DNA of 64,000 bases from Plecoglossus altivelis (GCA_036571765.1 BROE01000001.1:10990288-11054287), one strand, 5' to 3'. Counted from the first letter of the stretch, positions 29,471-44,400 are shown. The notes: generated from the sequence alone by a model not told the origin. A program made the numbers and translations.

Positions 29471-32400
29471 TAGATACACATCCCATATAAAACTAAAATG
29501 TGCAGTTCTCGCTAATCAGTAGCAACTTTTGCAACAACTAAGATGACTACATTATGACCCGTAACTTCACTTTAGACAGTCTCGAGAAATGATATATACA
29601 CTTTAGTACTTGTAGTGTTGTGCGTTCAACTGTGAATACCTCTGTTCAAAAATGTAAAGTCAACAAGATTCACAAATGCAGAGCACAAATGCTGAGATAT
29701 TATCATAGTTTGAGCATTAGGGGGCAAGGTTTGTTGAAATAAAAAGTTGAACTCTTACAAACTCCCATGCATATAGTGCAATAACTGCATCCTAAAAACA
29801 TCGGGGGCCCTAGTATATACCCTATCCATAGATATTACTGCAAATGTTTTGCTGAGGTATTGTGTTTTCGTCAGTATACTGCTGTTTTTGTGGTTTGGAG
29901 ATTTACTTTTCCCTTAATCTCAAGAAATGGTGCTTCTCAAAAGCAATGAGCCATTTAACAATTCAATTTACGTAAATTTCAGTGTCATTGCTTCTGTTTT
30001 GGCAATGTTATAGATGTTTTGCTCAACTTTAGTGTTCCATTATTACCTTTGCAATGCCTGTGACCTGTTTTATGAATGTACACTAAAAAACCTTTAATGA
30101 AATAAGACCCCTTGATTTCTGCTGTAAGAAAAGTATGGTTATATAAAGATGCAAAAGTCCACCATTCTGTATTTGTATTTTTTGTTTTTACAGGGATTAG
30201 ACTGGAATTGTAATCAATCACAAACACATGAAATAAATCATAAATCATAAACCGGAGGGTAACCAGCATATTTCACAGACCAATAAATCCAATTTGTATA
30301 ATCTTACTATCATCAGTCCTATCATCCCTAATTGTAAATCTTACCCCAGTAGTTCACAAAGAAAATGATCACCGCTCACCTCACATCCACTGCGTCCTCC
30401 ATGACAGTCATATCAGTCTTGCACTTAGCTGAAGGGTTGATAGCAAGCTCAGCAGGGGGGATCACAAAGCTCTTGCTCAGAGGCAGCCACATCCCTTCCC
30501 CGAGTGTGTAAGTGAACCTGAGGGAGACATGTTATGGAATGTACAATAAATTAATAACATGGTGGTTGCTGTAAGTCCTGTACATCAGGCCTCTGAATGA
30601 TGATTTATTACTAGCGATAAACTCAAATTTGCGTCGTTAGAACGGTCTAAAAAAAACTAAAACTAGTCAAGCCTAAAGAACTTTAATGACATTAAGTCTG
30701 GGGAGTAATGGACCAATTATTTTACAACAAATCCTCCTTTTTTGTTTTATGAATATCAATCTTTTAATGTGATACACAGGGAAGACTTAAGCAGGATTTA
30801 AGTTAAACAGTGTATTCTGATTAACATCAAATGCTGTACAACCGCTAATATATTATGCATGCATCGTTGTAGAAAATAACTTGTTGATTAAATGGTTAAC
30901 AACAGATTCTTTTGCAGACTTAACACATTTTTGCATTCACATTGTTCAATTTGCATCTAATAAATTGCAAACTTAGCATGAGGAAAGGGCACTGGATTGG
31001 GAGGACTGCATGCATTACCAGTCACTTTAGAAATGTAATGATTAAACCACTGTAAAAGGGAAAGCTTAATTACGTCCGTCCAATTACTTTCCCTCTTTCC
31101 AACTTCGGCTTTGTATGAATCAAATTCTCTACATCCTACAGTACCATTTAATATAATGCACTGGATTCTTGTGGGTGATTACGAGCACGGGAAGTCTATT
31201 AAAACCATATTATTTCCCTATTATTTCCAAGGGCCCCCATGCTAGCAGTCTCATAAGTCTCTCTGTCCATTTAAGAATGGCTCCTTAAGGGTCCTCTGCA
31301 GTACTGAGCTCATGCTCCTTGTAGGATGACAAATGTATCACTTTCACGGTGCGGGCAGATCACGTGTAGGTAAGCAGCACTTATAATGAAACTGCAACAA
31401 AACCTAGTACAAGCATGTCTGATGCGCGGTTTACAGCACAGCTTTTAAAACTTGCTACAAAACCGGATTTGAGACAACCGTCATATATACAATAATGGCA
31501 TCAAACAGCTCACGACTCATTCAAGCCTGAAGTACAACAAACATATAAATGTGTTTAATTCAGGATTTTGTTATTCATGAGCACAAAGCTAATTGCTTGC
31601 TCATTGAATTATACGATTGCGGATGAGTAACTAAGTTAATGGCTGGCCTAAAAAAAGGCTTGTCCATATTCCAGATCTGTAGGAAAACATCAGTTAGATG
31701 AGGTTTGAATTGAGGTCGGTGTGAAATGATGCAGAGCAAACACACTTTAAATGCTATGCTGGACAGAATATTGAGGCAGAAACCCTGTGGATAACATTGT
31801 AAAGGAAAAGCAAGTGTATCAAAAGAAATCACAGAAATGTTTGTTAGATGGCAGTCGTCACAGACTCCTGGCGACCAACAAAGCTATCGCTTATAGCCAT
31901 GAGATGAACTAAATCAGTCTTGAGAAAAACCAGCTTTGGTTGAGAGCAGTGCTGTGCAGGGTAATCAGTGTTGTTGTAGTCCCTCTATTGGCTTTAGAAG
32001 ATACAGGTCTCAGAGATTCATTGGAAAGGAAACGGTTTCTTTCTTGGTATGGAATATCACGCCTTATTTTTATCACAAGCCATTTGTAAGGTAAAGCAGA
32101 ACGCAGGAAGGATAGTGTGATGTGCTGGAGAGTCAAAAGACTGATTGTCAGTGTGCCAAACTTACCATGAAATTGTATGTAATGCATAACAGAGATGTTC
32201 TACAACAATTTCATTATCTCTCACATTCTATTCAACAAACTATTATCTGCAATGAGAATTCCATGTACAATCTCATTGTTTTATTTGTAGGAAGTACATG
32301 ACTATTTTGCCTTTCCAAATGGGTGATTTCTTTACCTTTTGATTCTGCAACTGTCATTTTAAAACCAACACTTTATCATCTATCCCAATAGACAGTGATC

Positions 32401-35400
32401 TCATAAAACTGGTAAGGTTTTCCTACCTGAAAATACGATCAGATGGCTGTTCTCCCATCACCAGATCAAATCCACGCTGGAAAATGGTATAAGGCCAGGG
32501 ACTAACAAGAGATAATAAGATAAAAGAGTGAAACTTTTATTTGAAACACAACATAATGGCCTTCTAGCGCAAACTTGTTTCACAAGAGATTTCAACCATC
32601 CAAACCCCAGACCCCACCTAATTCTTTGCACCCAAAATTCCACAAATCAAAACTAGTCTGACAGATACTGTGAGTAAACACCCAGATAGAAAATTTTGTT
32701 TCTCAGCCAGTGACACATGATGTGACTTAGACTCCTATATATTTACCACTGCTGGGAGAATAGTTGAGGGGGAAAATGATGAAGATTAATAGACACTGGC
32801 AGCTTGGGGACTTAACTGTCTACAGAGTGAGAAAAGAGGAAGTGACAAGGGCCTGATGTCTTTCTGAGTAAGCTTCTACAATACTGTAGGCAAAAGAGCA
32901 GCAAAAACCTGATAACAGCCCAAAGCCAGAGGGGCTTGGTCATTAAACATTTAAGCTGCCCCTGCAGGCTGTCTCTATTAGACTCCGACTATGAGAGCGG
33001 GGAATAACTAAAGGAGGGAGATACCAAAGAGGAGAAATATGTGCCAATTTCAAGTTATGGGGCCAAACTGGAGCCAGTATTCTGACGACTATCAAAATGA
33101 CATGGGCCCTACAGCTGCATGAAGATAAGAGAAGTTTACTTTTCTGTGTTTTATTGTCATATGCACATCTGTCGCCCAATTAAATTACAAAGATTAAATT
33201 CACTTTTGAAATACAGTACATTTTTCACTACTGTCACAACTTGAAATTAAATGCTTCTGAGAAGATAACGAATCCAATTAACCATTACTTTTGAGGGGTT
33301 TCATATTTGTTTATCACCTGTTATTTTGCTAAGCAGTTGCTATGATGGAACGGCTTTGAACATGTTAGCAAAGAGCAGTCATGCTGATATGAACTGGCAA
33401 ACATAGCCTCATTCCCCACCGTTCCAGTAACATTGCAAAACGCAGGTGAGCCCTTTTCACTGACTCATGCTTAACGACCTGTGTATACTGTATGACGCAG
33501 ATGTTGATTCAATTCACGTCAGACACAGGCTTTTTACTTTGCATTTGCATCATATGAAACATTCGTTTTATGAAGTGTGGGCAAAACCGTGTGCTAATGA
33601 AATGACTACTCTGGTATAAACAGTGGTTACATTTTTACACAGCAACATGAAAAAAGTGAAAATTGAGAATTGGCAGGATCGAGAAGTTAAATGGTTCCTC
33701 TTGATTTCTCAAATTAAATGTTTTGCTATGTCCAAATTCAAAAGCTTTCAGTATTAGTACAAAACAAGTCTTCAGGATGAATGGTGATGGTATCTTAATT
33801 TTCCCTTAATTTCAGTGTTGGTTTAGTAGGAATTAGCAACAGGTTTTTCCTTACTTACCCCTGATTTGGACCCCACTCATTGCGGATGCAAAGATGCTTG
33901 TGGACAGGGTCCTTCATGTAGCCATCTAGGCAGAGACAATCACCTACGACACGTCAGGAAACAAAAACACAGAAATGAACACAGTTCAAGAGGGCAACGC
34001 TAAGACAGCGACGACGAAACCATCTTGTCGCTCTTTTGATTTGTGTTTTCGATTTTTCAAATCCACTTAAACCTTATTAGCACACAACAGGTGCCATTGC
34101 AGCTTCCACAGTCTGTGGCGTACGCACGGTCCTCGTCTTGCCAATTAGCTGTGGACTGTGATTACTCTCTGTGTAACCTCCCGTTGTTGCCTGATCGCGT
34201 GTGCTGTTGAGATGCGAGCGTGCGTGCTTTTTTCTCCCCATCAGTCTCCAGATCAGCGAAGGCTATTATGGCCATCAGGAACGGTGAAGCGCATCTTGCT
34301 GTTGTCAGCACACAAGAGAGAAGTTGCCCCTAACTTCACTCAGGAAGATTGATGGGGAAACTCAGCCAGAGAAAAGGGGATACTCATAGTGACTTACTGA
34401 CATTCTGGGGTCTGTGTTCCACAAGGAGCAAGGAAAGGGCAGTATCTCTGGTGTGTGTGTGTGTGTGTGTGTGTGAGTGTGTGTGTGTGAGTAAATCCCT
34501 TACTTAGAGGATCATGCTAACAACACAGTTGTATATCAGCATGGAGGATAATGACATCAGAAAATTGATTAGTTAATGTATGTTGAGGTAATTATTTATT
34601 GTGGCCTAAACAAAGATTTGTTGCCTTGCAAAGGGACAATCTGTGCTAAAGGATTGGCAAGTGTTTTTAAATGAGGACGGCTTCAAACTGAGTTACCCCC
34701 TGTAGTTACTGTGGATCAATCAAATGTAAAAAGTTTTTGCACATCACACAATGATAGAACATTGTCTTAGGTTAGGGGCTCACGAATAGCTCAAAACACA
34801 CCTCATGAAAGACTCATATGAAATTACATCAAAGTACAAAACTCTCCGTATAGCTATTAAAGAGGTTGTTATGCTATGCCCGTTCAACTCAAACTCTGCA
34901 TCAGACTAAAAGTAAACCCTTAGGCTTTTACTTTAAACTTTTAATTGCATTGAGTATAAAGCACACTGTATGCTTAAATAACTATAATTAAGGACACGTA
35001 ATGACACAATTTAATAGACGTTCTCAAGCATTTATGGTTTGACATCTCATTAACTGGTACATTTATGTACAGCTAATATCTAACCTGATTACACAATGAC
35101 ACCATCTAGTCCTGTCTGTCTACCAGAGAAATGCAATGCACATATGGTTCTGCATTGAGTGGTTGTTGTTGAACCTTGTTTCATAAGGGTTCAGTACGTT
35201 CTCTTATTGCCTCATCTGGCAGACAACTGTATGCTGTTTATCCACTGCTGTTGGCCAAGCTCCAAATGAGCACATTTGACTGGATATGCAATTGGTACTC
35301 TGTTAAATGTACTATGGAGGACATGGATTGTATAAGAAAACACCTAGCAACGCTATGACATCATTGTTTGTGTCTAAAACTAGTTAAACAATTGCTTTTT

Positions 35401-38400
35401 TGGATCCATCGTCAGTGGACTGCTAATTTGTTAATTATCCATTTAGTTTGAATGACCTCGAGTTCGCATTAACAGTGTCTCAAAAACCAACACACACTGC
35501 ACCTTCAAGACTTACAAGGTCCTCGCAGTCTCTTTCAAATTCACCTTCTCTTAATATTTCCAATTGTCGCAACCCATCCGAGTTTTCATCAGTATCTGTG
35601 GTTCAGAAAGGATTGAGTTGAGGCCATCTTGTAGCTATCTGGCACCTTGCAATCTTCTTCCCAGCACACAGAGGTTTCATTAAGAATGCATCATATGAAA
35701 AACACAATGTAATTATTGAAGCATTGTACCAAGATTCCTATTCTATATTTCATTTTTAGGGACAGAAGCCTCAAATTATGTATTAAATTTCAAGAAATGC
35801 AGGCATATATCCCAGAGGTCTGACTTCTTTTTGATTCATTTAGGGTCTCGGAATTCTATCTTCAGCCCACTGGAGACAACTCACTGAATAATAGATACAA
35901 ACACAGACCTCCCCTTAAAATATCTGCAACATGTGATATTAGGCTCTACTGACAACTGGAGAGTCAACATTGGGCCTGTCATTACTAACTATCTTGGTGC
36001 AACCGATGCGAATGAATACCCAATTCCAATAACGGGTATTTATTTACAAGTGTACGTGTGAAAATTGCTCCTTTTTGTTTGGGTGATGATCTTTTTCTGG
36101 GTTATCCGTATGAAATTATAGTTTCCACTGACGTTGGCTTTATTCCCGAGTGCATGTTTTCATCTTTAAAGATGAAAATCATCTTGAAGTCTGGATACTA
36201 CTGTGGAATTGGTCTTAGGGGCATGTTATTTTCAGAAGATGCATTCTCTTCCGTACCCAACACTGGTTGGAATGTTGGTTCCAACATCCACATTTTCATC
36301 ATTGTATGCCGTAGGTTAGAGTCCTTGGAAGAATTGCTTTACTGCCAACACCATTCATTGAGAATGAATTTCTAGGTCAGGTTATGAAAATAGAGATGCA
36401 TCACTGTAATTATGTCAGTTAATGAGTGATGGCAAATCATTTCATTCTGTTTAATTCCTACAGGAATGGGAGCTCAATAAATATAGCCAAACTTGCATTA
36501 AGACTATTTATGTATTACAGTTCACACTATGGTTTGCAGTATGGGTATATGTGAGTTCTCCAATAAACATTAACACTAAATATTTATGTTCTCATAATAT
36601 CTTCTGCTTGTCCCCTCGCTTGAGACAGTATTTTTTATTTATGTTGTGTATATTTCATGTGTTCTTGGCCTTTTCACTGACGCTCATTTTAAACTGTTCC
36701 AACTGTGTCAGTAGTGAAGGTCTAAACTGCATGGTTCTTTTCAAGAACATGAAGTTCCTATACATGTGTGAGTCAGGCTACTGAAGGCAACGTGTTACAA
36801 TGTTCCTCAGGTCAATGTTTTACTTTTTTCATCAACTCAAATGTTTTATAGGGCTGTTAGGAAGATGTCAGTCAGATCCACTAATACTATATTTAATTAG
36901 CTACTTTTATCCAAAGTGAGGTAGATTAGAACCTAAGATCTCTTGATTTGCATCCAAACACTCAACCGCTAAGCTACACTCATCTCATACGCATCAACAT
37001 CTCGACAGTCATCCCAAGACGGACACTTAAAGCAAACCAGTGTAGGTACCTGTCTCCGGATCACACTGGTGTTCACAGGGGTCCAGAATCCGGCGTCCAC
37101 ACAGCTCATTGATCCAGGGCCCACTGGCATTCTGTTGGTAGTAGAGCAGAACCTGCGCTGGGTTCAGCCAATCGGATGCGTCTAGTTGACTGCCCTGCAG
37201 CAAGATGAATCTGGACCCTTTGGGGCCACCGTAGGGAAACAAGAAAACAACAGATTAATTTATGTGGAGAGCTTGTCCCACAGAGTTTTCCTAACGTGGA
37301 CGTGAAGAAGTGGATGCTCCAGTAATCGTAACAGTATGCCAATAATTGAACAACAATCATCAAAAGCAGGTGACTAAACACAACCCAAATGCATGTTTCC
37401 CATCTGACAATTGAACAACATAAATTATTATGTGTTTGGTGTGTTGCTAGCACAGAACATTTCCTGAGTGCTTCAGCAAATCTACAACAATGTTGCTTGC
37501 TTCTCTGCTTTAAACCCCCTTACAATAGAAGATGTTATGACATGCCAATGATAGAAAATAACATTTGGTAGGAAATGGCTTTCCCTGGTGTGGAAAGACA
37601 GAGACGGGTGTGACTTCCCATTCCTGTAACTCATTTCAATATTTTTGAAGAACTCTTCACATCTGTTGCATAAATAGTTTCCCACAGCAAAAAAAAGAAA
37701 AGAACAAAAAACAAAAAAACTCAGATTTTCATCAGCCTCACCATGACATCAAATTACATCTGATAAGATTGTGTAGACATTTATGGACACGTTCTAAATC
37801 GATCCGAGTTTTGTAATTCAAAAGGCAAATGTGCAATCTTTCATCTCCCCTTTCAAAGTTGCTCCCTCTGGCTGGCTTCCTGGAATCTTAATTTCGCCTG
37901 GCACACACACGGAATATGCTGGAGCTCGGAATCAAATCAAAGCTGAAATGATAGATGAGTGAGGCAAGTCACAGTCTATAATATATCTGCACTTCCAGCT
38001 TGCTCCCGTGATAGCTGAAAAATGCCAATGAGCCAAGAACGAGTACTTGGCCCTGCGGTGCTGTTTTGCAGGTGTTACATCGAAATTCATTAGCAAGACG
38101 ATCCCAACCTCTCAGAAGGTACAGAAGAAGAGTGATGGTGCGCTTGGTGGTCTCTGTGACCTGGCCTGAATGTGCTTTGATGCTTTCAGGGCGCATCTGC
38201 TGAGGACTCACTAGGGGAGAGCGACCAGTCGCCGACCTGACACTTACCTCGGATAGCTCACCAAGTTGGGACCTGTTCAATACTACAAAGAACTCCCCTA
38301 AGAGCTTCGCTAAAGGTCAGTGTAGTCCTACGGGGTCTGGCACAGCCATAACCATCAAGGGGAATTCTAGAAGGGAGTTACCATCGGCGATGAGGTGTTC

Positions 38401-41400
38401 CGGAACGTGGAGAATGACCCGCACATTGAGGCCGCAGGAGACGTGCGAGGAGTAGACCAGGCCAATCACACAGCTGATGACGCTGATCAAAGTCAGGGTG
38501 GTCTTATTGATGGGGCTTCGTGGGGAACCTGCTGGTGAGAAAGATGTATAGACAACAAAGAGGAGGTATTTGAAGCAGTGACCGCACTTTTTATTTCCTC
38601 TTCCCTGCACCTCCACAAGGGACCTGCTCACAAACAAGTCATCACTGGGCTTAGGGCCCATGAAAGGGACCTCTGGATCAAACCACTGGCTTTCGGCTGA
38701 TTTGGCCTGCCAGCGCTCACTGGCGCAGAGATAAGAGTTTACCTTTGAATAGTGCCACCTTAGCACTATGGAAAACCGAAAAAATGACACAAAATGAAAG
38801 TGGTTCAGAGGGGTATTTGCCTTCTTGTTTTAATTTGCTTGCCAACAGGAAGGCAGCAAGACTATAGTTCATTTTTGAGACTTTTAAATAAAGTCAACAC
38901 ACACACCACACAGTCTTGTTATATGACTCCCAATTTAAACCAACTGGGTGTCGTGAGAGTTTATTGAGCATGCACTCATCACGTTCCTTTGGAAGGATTG
39001 CCTGGTGTTTAATTTCACACTACATCGGATGTCGTAAAATACATGAAAAGTACTCCATTTTCCATCTTCCACTTTTTCACTAGCAAAGATACCTGTGTGA
39101 TGCCCACTTTTCATATAGCATCAAACATGATACTTGCGTCTCACAGTGGAGTAACTTTGTTTAGTTGAAAAAAATATATATTTGCATCAAAGCTCACATA
39201 CAGAGGGAGTGCAAACACACTGTCTATTTTTAAACCCTTTGCTAATTAAAGGTGTTGCCTGCACATTTTACTTTGCACTGATTACTTTGTTTATGAAACC
39301 TGTGCTGGAATAGGGGGCTTAATTGGGCTAGAGGTGTTGTAAAGGCAGGTGTGTCTGGCAGAGCAGAGCTTGGAGTTTGACAGTCATTCTCTTTCCCTCC
39401 ACAAAAAGATGAAATCACAACACAGCACAGCAGATGTAGCATGCTAATACATGAGTGCATAATTACAATACCATATCGTTATCAAGTTTGACAGCAAGTT
39501 GATATACACATGGATTTTTTATTACACACATCGATAAATATTCAGAAGAGCAAAAACTACGAAAATCACTCGACGCATGGCAATTTGTGACATTACATAC
39601 ACAACCAGCAATGTTCAAAATCCACAAATTGTCGCCTTTTTAACGCTATTGACTATGACGGCTCGGTCACCATGCGATGGTTCAGATGAGATGGTGTATA
39701 TTTAGTGAAGTCCTCCTTACCCCCTGAGCCCCACGCGCTGTTGGCATTACCGTTTCGCATACCTCGGCTACGGCGCCTGCTGCGGTTGGGGTCAGTGTAA
39801 AAGGTCAGCTGGGGTTCGCTGTCGGCCTCCGTGCCAGAGTCCCCGTCTGGGTTCAAGAAGGTTGAACCCGCTGCGGGATTCATACAAAACTACACATTAA
39901 AATGACCCTGCATTAAAATGACCCTGTTTGCTGCTGATATGGCAAAGGCATCAAAAGTTCCTCTGCGGTCCTTTCAAATAGAGACATCGTGGAACAGTAG
40001 GAGTCTGACAGTGTTTATTGTGGATTGGTAAAATAACGTGCAGTGAATTTAGATTTGTCATAAAACCACAGACTTGAACAGACCTTTGCAACTCTTTTCT
40101 GAGTGTAAGGCTGATGCTTGTAGTGAAGTATTCCAAATAAACTAGATATATAACTAGATTGTGTATACGAGACGCTGAAACAATTTGGGAGACAATCTAC
40201 TCATCGCGTACATATAAATGTTAATAGACTTTGATACAACCCCGCAATAGGATTACTGAAACACTTGGTATCGATCTGTCTTTAGGAACGGCATTTAACA
40301 TGTGTACGTTCTATATTTCCCTAGGATTTGATTAATACAAAAAACATTTATGAGATTTCAATAGGGAAGGCACAGAAACAAAATACACTAGAGGTTGTCT
40401 ATTGGGTTTGGATCAAATGTGGATGAAACAACACGGATGTCCTTTCCTCAGCCCAGCAGAGGACAGCTGCTGTCACTACCCTGAAGCAGGGAGGAGGACA
40501 GCACAAGACCAGGACATGAGTTTGGGTAAAGGACGTACACTCAGTTCAGGGTATGATTTTGTTCGTGCCATTCCATCTTTGTGTTTCCTATCGATGATCC
40601 ATCACAGATAACTGAGAGAGGAAAACTCTTTCTGGCTCCATTTAAAACATGGGGCGATGAAAACCCATGCATTGTACCTGCTTTTCTCATTTCACACATT
40701 CAGATCGAGACAATTTAATATCTGAACAGAAAATATTGTATAAGAAAATAACTCTGGCTACCCCCAGGATTGTATTTCAACAGGGCCATATTCGGCGGAG
40801 GCGCGGCCATTAAAGATGTAGAGGGCGATGTAAAAAGGTGTTACTGGACCTGCTGGACCTGACAATAAACATGACGAACACAACACAGCATTAAGCAGTG
40901 TTGCTCCCGGAGGAATTCCTTGTATCATCGTATTCAACATGTATCCTGACAGTGGTGTTGAACATCTAAACTAAGGCTTTATCTACTGTCTGGTTATGCC
41001 TAAGATGAGTCTCGCCTAAAACAACGGTTGAGAGTAAATATGGGTGACAAGCATGGCAATCCACCATCTTACACCTCTACAGACAAAGATTGGAGCCTTT
41101 CTGACGACAGCATTGCAGCGGCATATGGCTTTGAAGGGCATGGACATGCTGCGAGCGCAAATAATCATCTTCATAGCTAATGCTAGGCTTTCTCCTATAG
41201 CGCAGTGCCGAAGCCAAATTAATTATTTAAAAATGTTTCAGATATTCACATTCACACGTACAGGCACTCTAACAAACAAGAGATACTTGGATATACTGTA
41301 CAGTTCGTTCCTTACGGGAGATATTGATGCAAGAACGTGTCAAGAAAATATGTCTTTGTTGGCTCACGTTGCCCAAGTCTTTATGAGGAGGTGAAACATA

Positions 41401-44400
41401 CATTGCGGAAGCGACTGAGAAAAACAGGCTTTTAGAGGACGCAAAAGAAAGTTACTTTTTGTATGAGACACAAAGAGAAAAGAAGCACCTTCAAAAGAAT
41501 TAAGGGTAAACCTTCCGCAGCAGCTAAAGAGAACGTGTAAGCCACAGCAATTAGGGAAGGGCCAAAAAGGTGCGCTTCTCTTTGTTGACGAATAAAGTGT
41601 GTGCTTTTCTGAATATTCAACACGAGGCGTTGATTGGTAATTGGAATGCACTACAGGGCACAAATGCTGTGCTCTGACAACACGAGGAATTCATTTCGGT
41701 CTCGGCGTTCAGAGGGCTGCAGCTCAATTTAGTATGGAGGACCGACTGCAATGACGTTGGAATGTCAATCTCTGGCGACTAAAGAGAAGAGCTCCGTGGC
41801 ACACTACCCAAACAAAACAGATAACAGAGCTGTAACAACAGCTGTAGACAAAGCTGCACTCAACTGACTCGGAAGTGTCAACTGATCAGGTGCCTAGGAG
41901 GTAGAACCAGGAGAGGATTTAGCAGGTTCTTAAACACGTGGAGAGAAGAAGAAAAAAGAACAGGAATCTCTGTGATACCTACACAACGACTTCATCATAC
42001 TCTTTGTTCAATTTCTATTCCTTCATTAGAATTGCAGTGAAAAGATTTTTGGAGGATGCTCTCCAATTTCCCTGTATTAACAAGAGCTTGACTGAAGGGC
42101 TTCGACGTAACAAGGGGTGGAAAACAACAAAAACAACAGCTGCATCGCAATACAGCACAATCGTATTGTTCCCTTCCAAGTCCGTCATTGAGCAAGTCTG
42201 TCACATGTTGTCGACAGTTACATTGCAGCGGGACCTTAAGTGTTTAAAGCACTTCCAGTCATACAGTTTGAGATGCTAACTGCCCTTTGGAAATAACAAA
42301 AGCTCATCGATGTGCATATTTTATCAGATAGATTTAAATGCAAGGCCAAACAAAAACAACAGTCTTGATGAGAAAACATAATCATAGGGTTAGTCATCCC
42401 TATACTTTCCATGCTGGACTGAGAACACTTGATACACGGAGACACTGAGGGATAATAATGGAAAAACAAAGTGTCGTGGGAGTTCAATCCGCACCATTTT
42501 AACATCAAGAGCTGAAAAAACTAGATAATAAATGTGCCAGGGTTTTTTCTCCTCTAGCCAGAGCTACATCCTCTGGTGTTTCCAAAATAAACAAATTGAA
42601 CTAAATGAATACGAAAAATATGCAAATGTTTGTATGTTTAATTCTGAAGTCTACAACCTCGCTTGCTTTTTCTCTATCTATCCCTCTTTCTCCCTCTCTT
42701 ACTGCAGCCATTGGGCTGTCAAAGATTGCTTAAAAGACCAAAGGCCTTTTATAACTCAGACAGACATAGAGGCAGAGGGAAATCAGCATTCGATGGCCCC
42801 TACAGACATGCTATGCTTTTATTATTGCATTAAATTAAGAGCTAACAGATTGGATCTTCAGCACATTTTGTTTGGTCCTGAAAGTGTTTTGCCTCACAGC
42901 ACTTGGAATACCGAATGAAACTGGAACTTGATGGTTTGAATTGTATCGGGCACACAGGTCTTTCTTTTGAAACTCCATTCTTGATACAATAAGGTTTGTG
43001 GTCTTTTTTTCTCTCTTCCTGAGTGAGCTTTGATTTAGCTTCTCATTACGGAGCAGAAAGCCGTTGCAAGTGTGACAACCGGTTTCCAGTCAAGGTCAGA
43101 GAGAAAAAGGGGAAATGATTTTACAAGAGAAAGTCACAAAGAACAAAACACATGAACAATTCTGGAAAAAAAAATCTGTTAAAAGCAGCGTTCAAACTAC
43201 AGTAGTAATGTCAGATCAAGTTTTCACACTAATTATTAATTTAACTATACTTGTCAAAATACATATAATGTACGTCAAGCTTCCCTTTAATTTCGAAGCC
43301 TTTTCAAGGCCAGACTCATGCTAGTATTATTAACATGCACCCTTAGCTGGTTAATACATCTGACTATGTACGGAAGACTATTTCTTCCGTATATTGTCAC
43401 TGAAATCAAAGTTCCAGAACCACTCCATTATTCTTCTGATCCTCTTCCACTCCACCCCAACACTAAAAAATTGCTTTCCGTAGCCTCTAAATAAACCATT
43501 CACACATGCTGTGGGCAAAGTGACACAGTGGATTATTATCCAGGGGTCAACTCAGAGGGGAACAGACGTCTCATTTTAATGACATGGCCGCTTTTTTATT
43601 TTTTTTGGTGGGGGGGGGGTATGTTTCATCCTGTCAGGGTGGGAACATCCATTCGGAGGGTCTGGAACGGGAGCACGGTGCCCACAGTAGGAGATCTGGA
43701 CTCACCACGGGTGTTGCTGGACAGGCGTTTGCGTTGGCTGGTGGACGTGTTGTGAGGAAGCAGGGTGTTCTGCTGCAGGTTGCTGTCGATGGGGCTGGTG
43801 GCAATGATGCTGTCCTTGTATTTGTTCATCAGGGACAGCTTTGTGTTGTCGCTTACTGATTGAGATGGAAAATGCCATTAAATATTCAGCAGTTGAGCTA
43901 TAATGCTGGTACCCCAGAAGCTTATATTTGAATTAGTCTCTGTAGCGGTAGACTAACTCGCTGATGTTGCCACTGTAGGAGATCACTGCATTACTTCACT
44001 GGCTAGTTATTTATTTAGTCTATTCAACATCTTACTTTTCTTAAAATATAATTTGTTCATACTATAGAATGGCACATATTCTATTTGCTGTAGAATATTG
44101 CATGTCCCAGAGGATGTGAAAGGCATGGCATTAGCCCACTTCAATTACCTCCTGGGATATTTGTGTTTTCTTAGAAACACGCTGTCTGAGATCAAATCAG
44201 TTTTGAGAGTCTTTATTTCTCTTCTGAATCGAGTAAGTATGTCTACTACTAATTGAAATTCTGTGGGTGTTCCACATCACTGCTGGGCCATATTTCTCTG
44301 CGGGGTTGTTCTCAATTCTAAGGTCCACTGATGACAAATTACGATATTTCCAAAACAAAATCTTTTGAATATTAAAGTCAATTCTAAATAGCCAGTCCAG

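Larger units (their letters stand above)
33944..37049 (-). other. Intron 7
   Basis: 3.1 kb. It contains a GT microsatellite (34450-34491) and, close to exon 7, a tRNA-derived SINE (about 36885-36990). The plus-strand 105-codon frame at 36058-36375 is unsupported. Confidence 0.82.

Noticed and set aside
34450..34491. GT array as a possible Z-DNA regulatory element
   Set aside because: Simple GT microsatellites are very common in fish introns. Nothing at this site suggests a specific role.
38317..38381. Extension of the exon 6 reading frame past its donor
   Set aside because: The frame stays open by chance, but the gtaact donor after GATG and the in-frame continuation of the protein in exon 7 show that it is intron.
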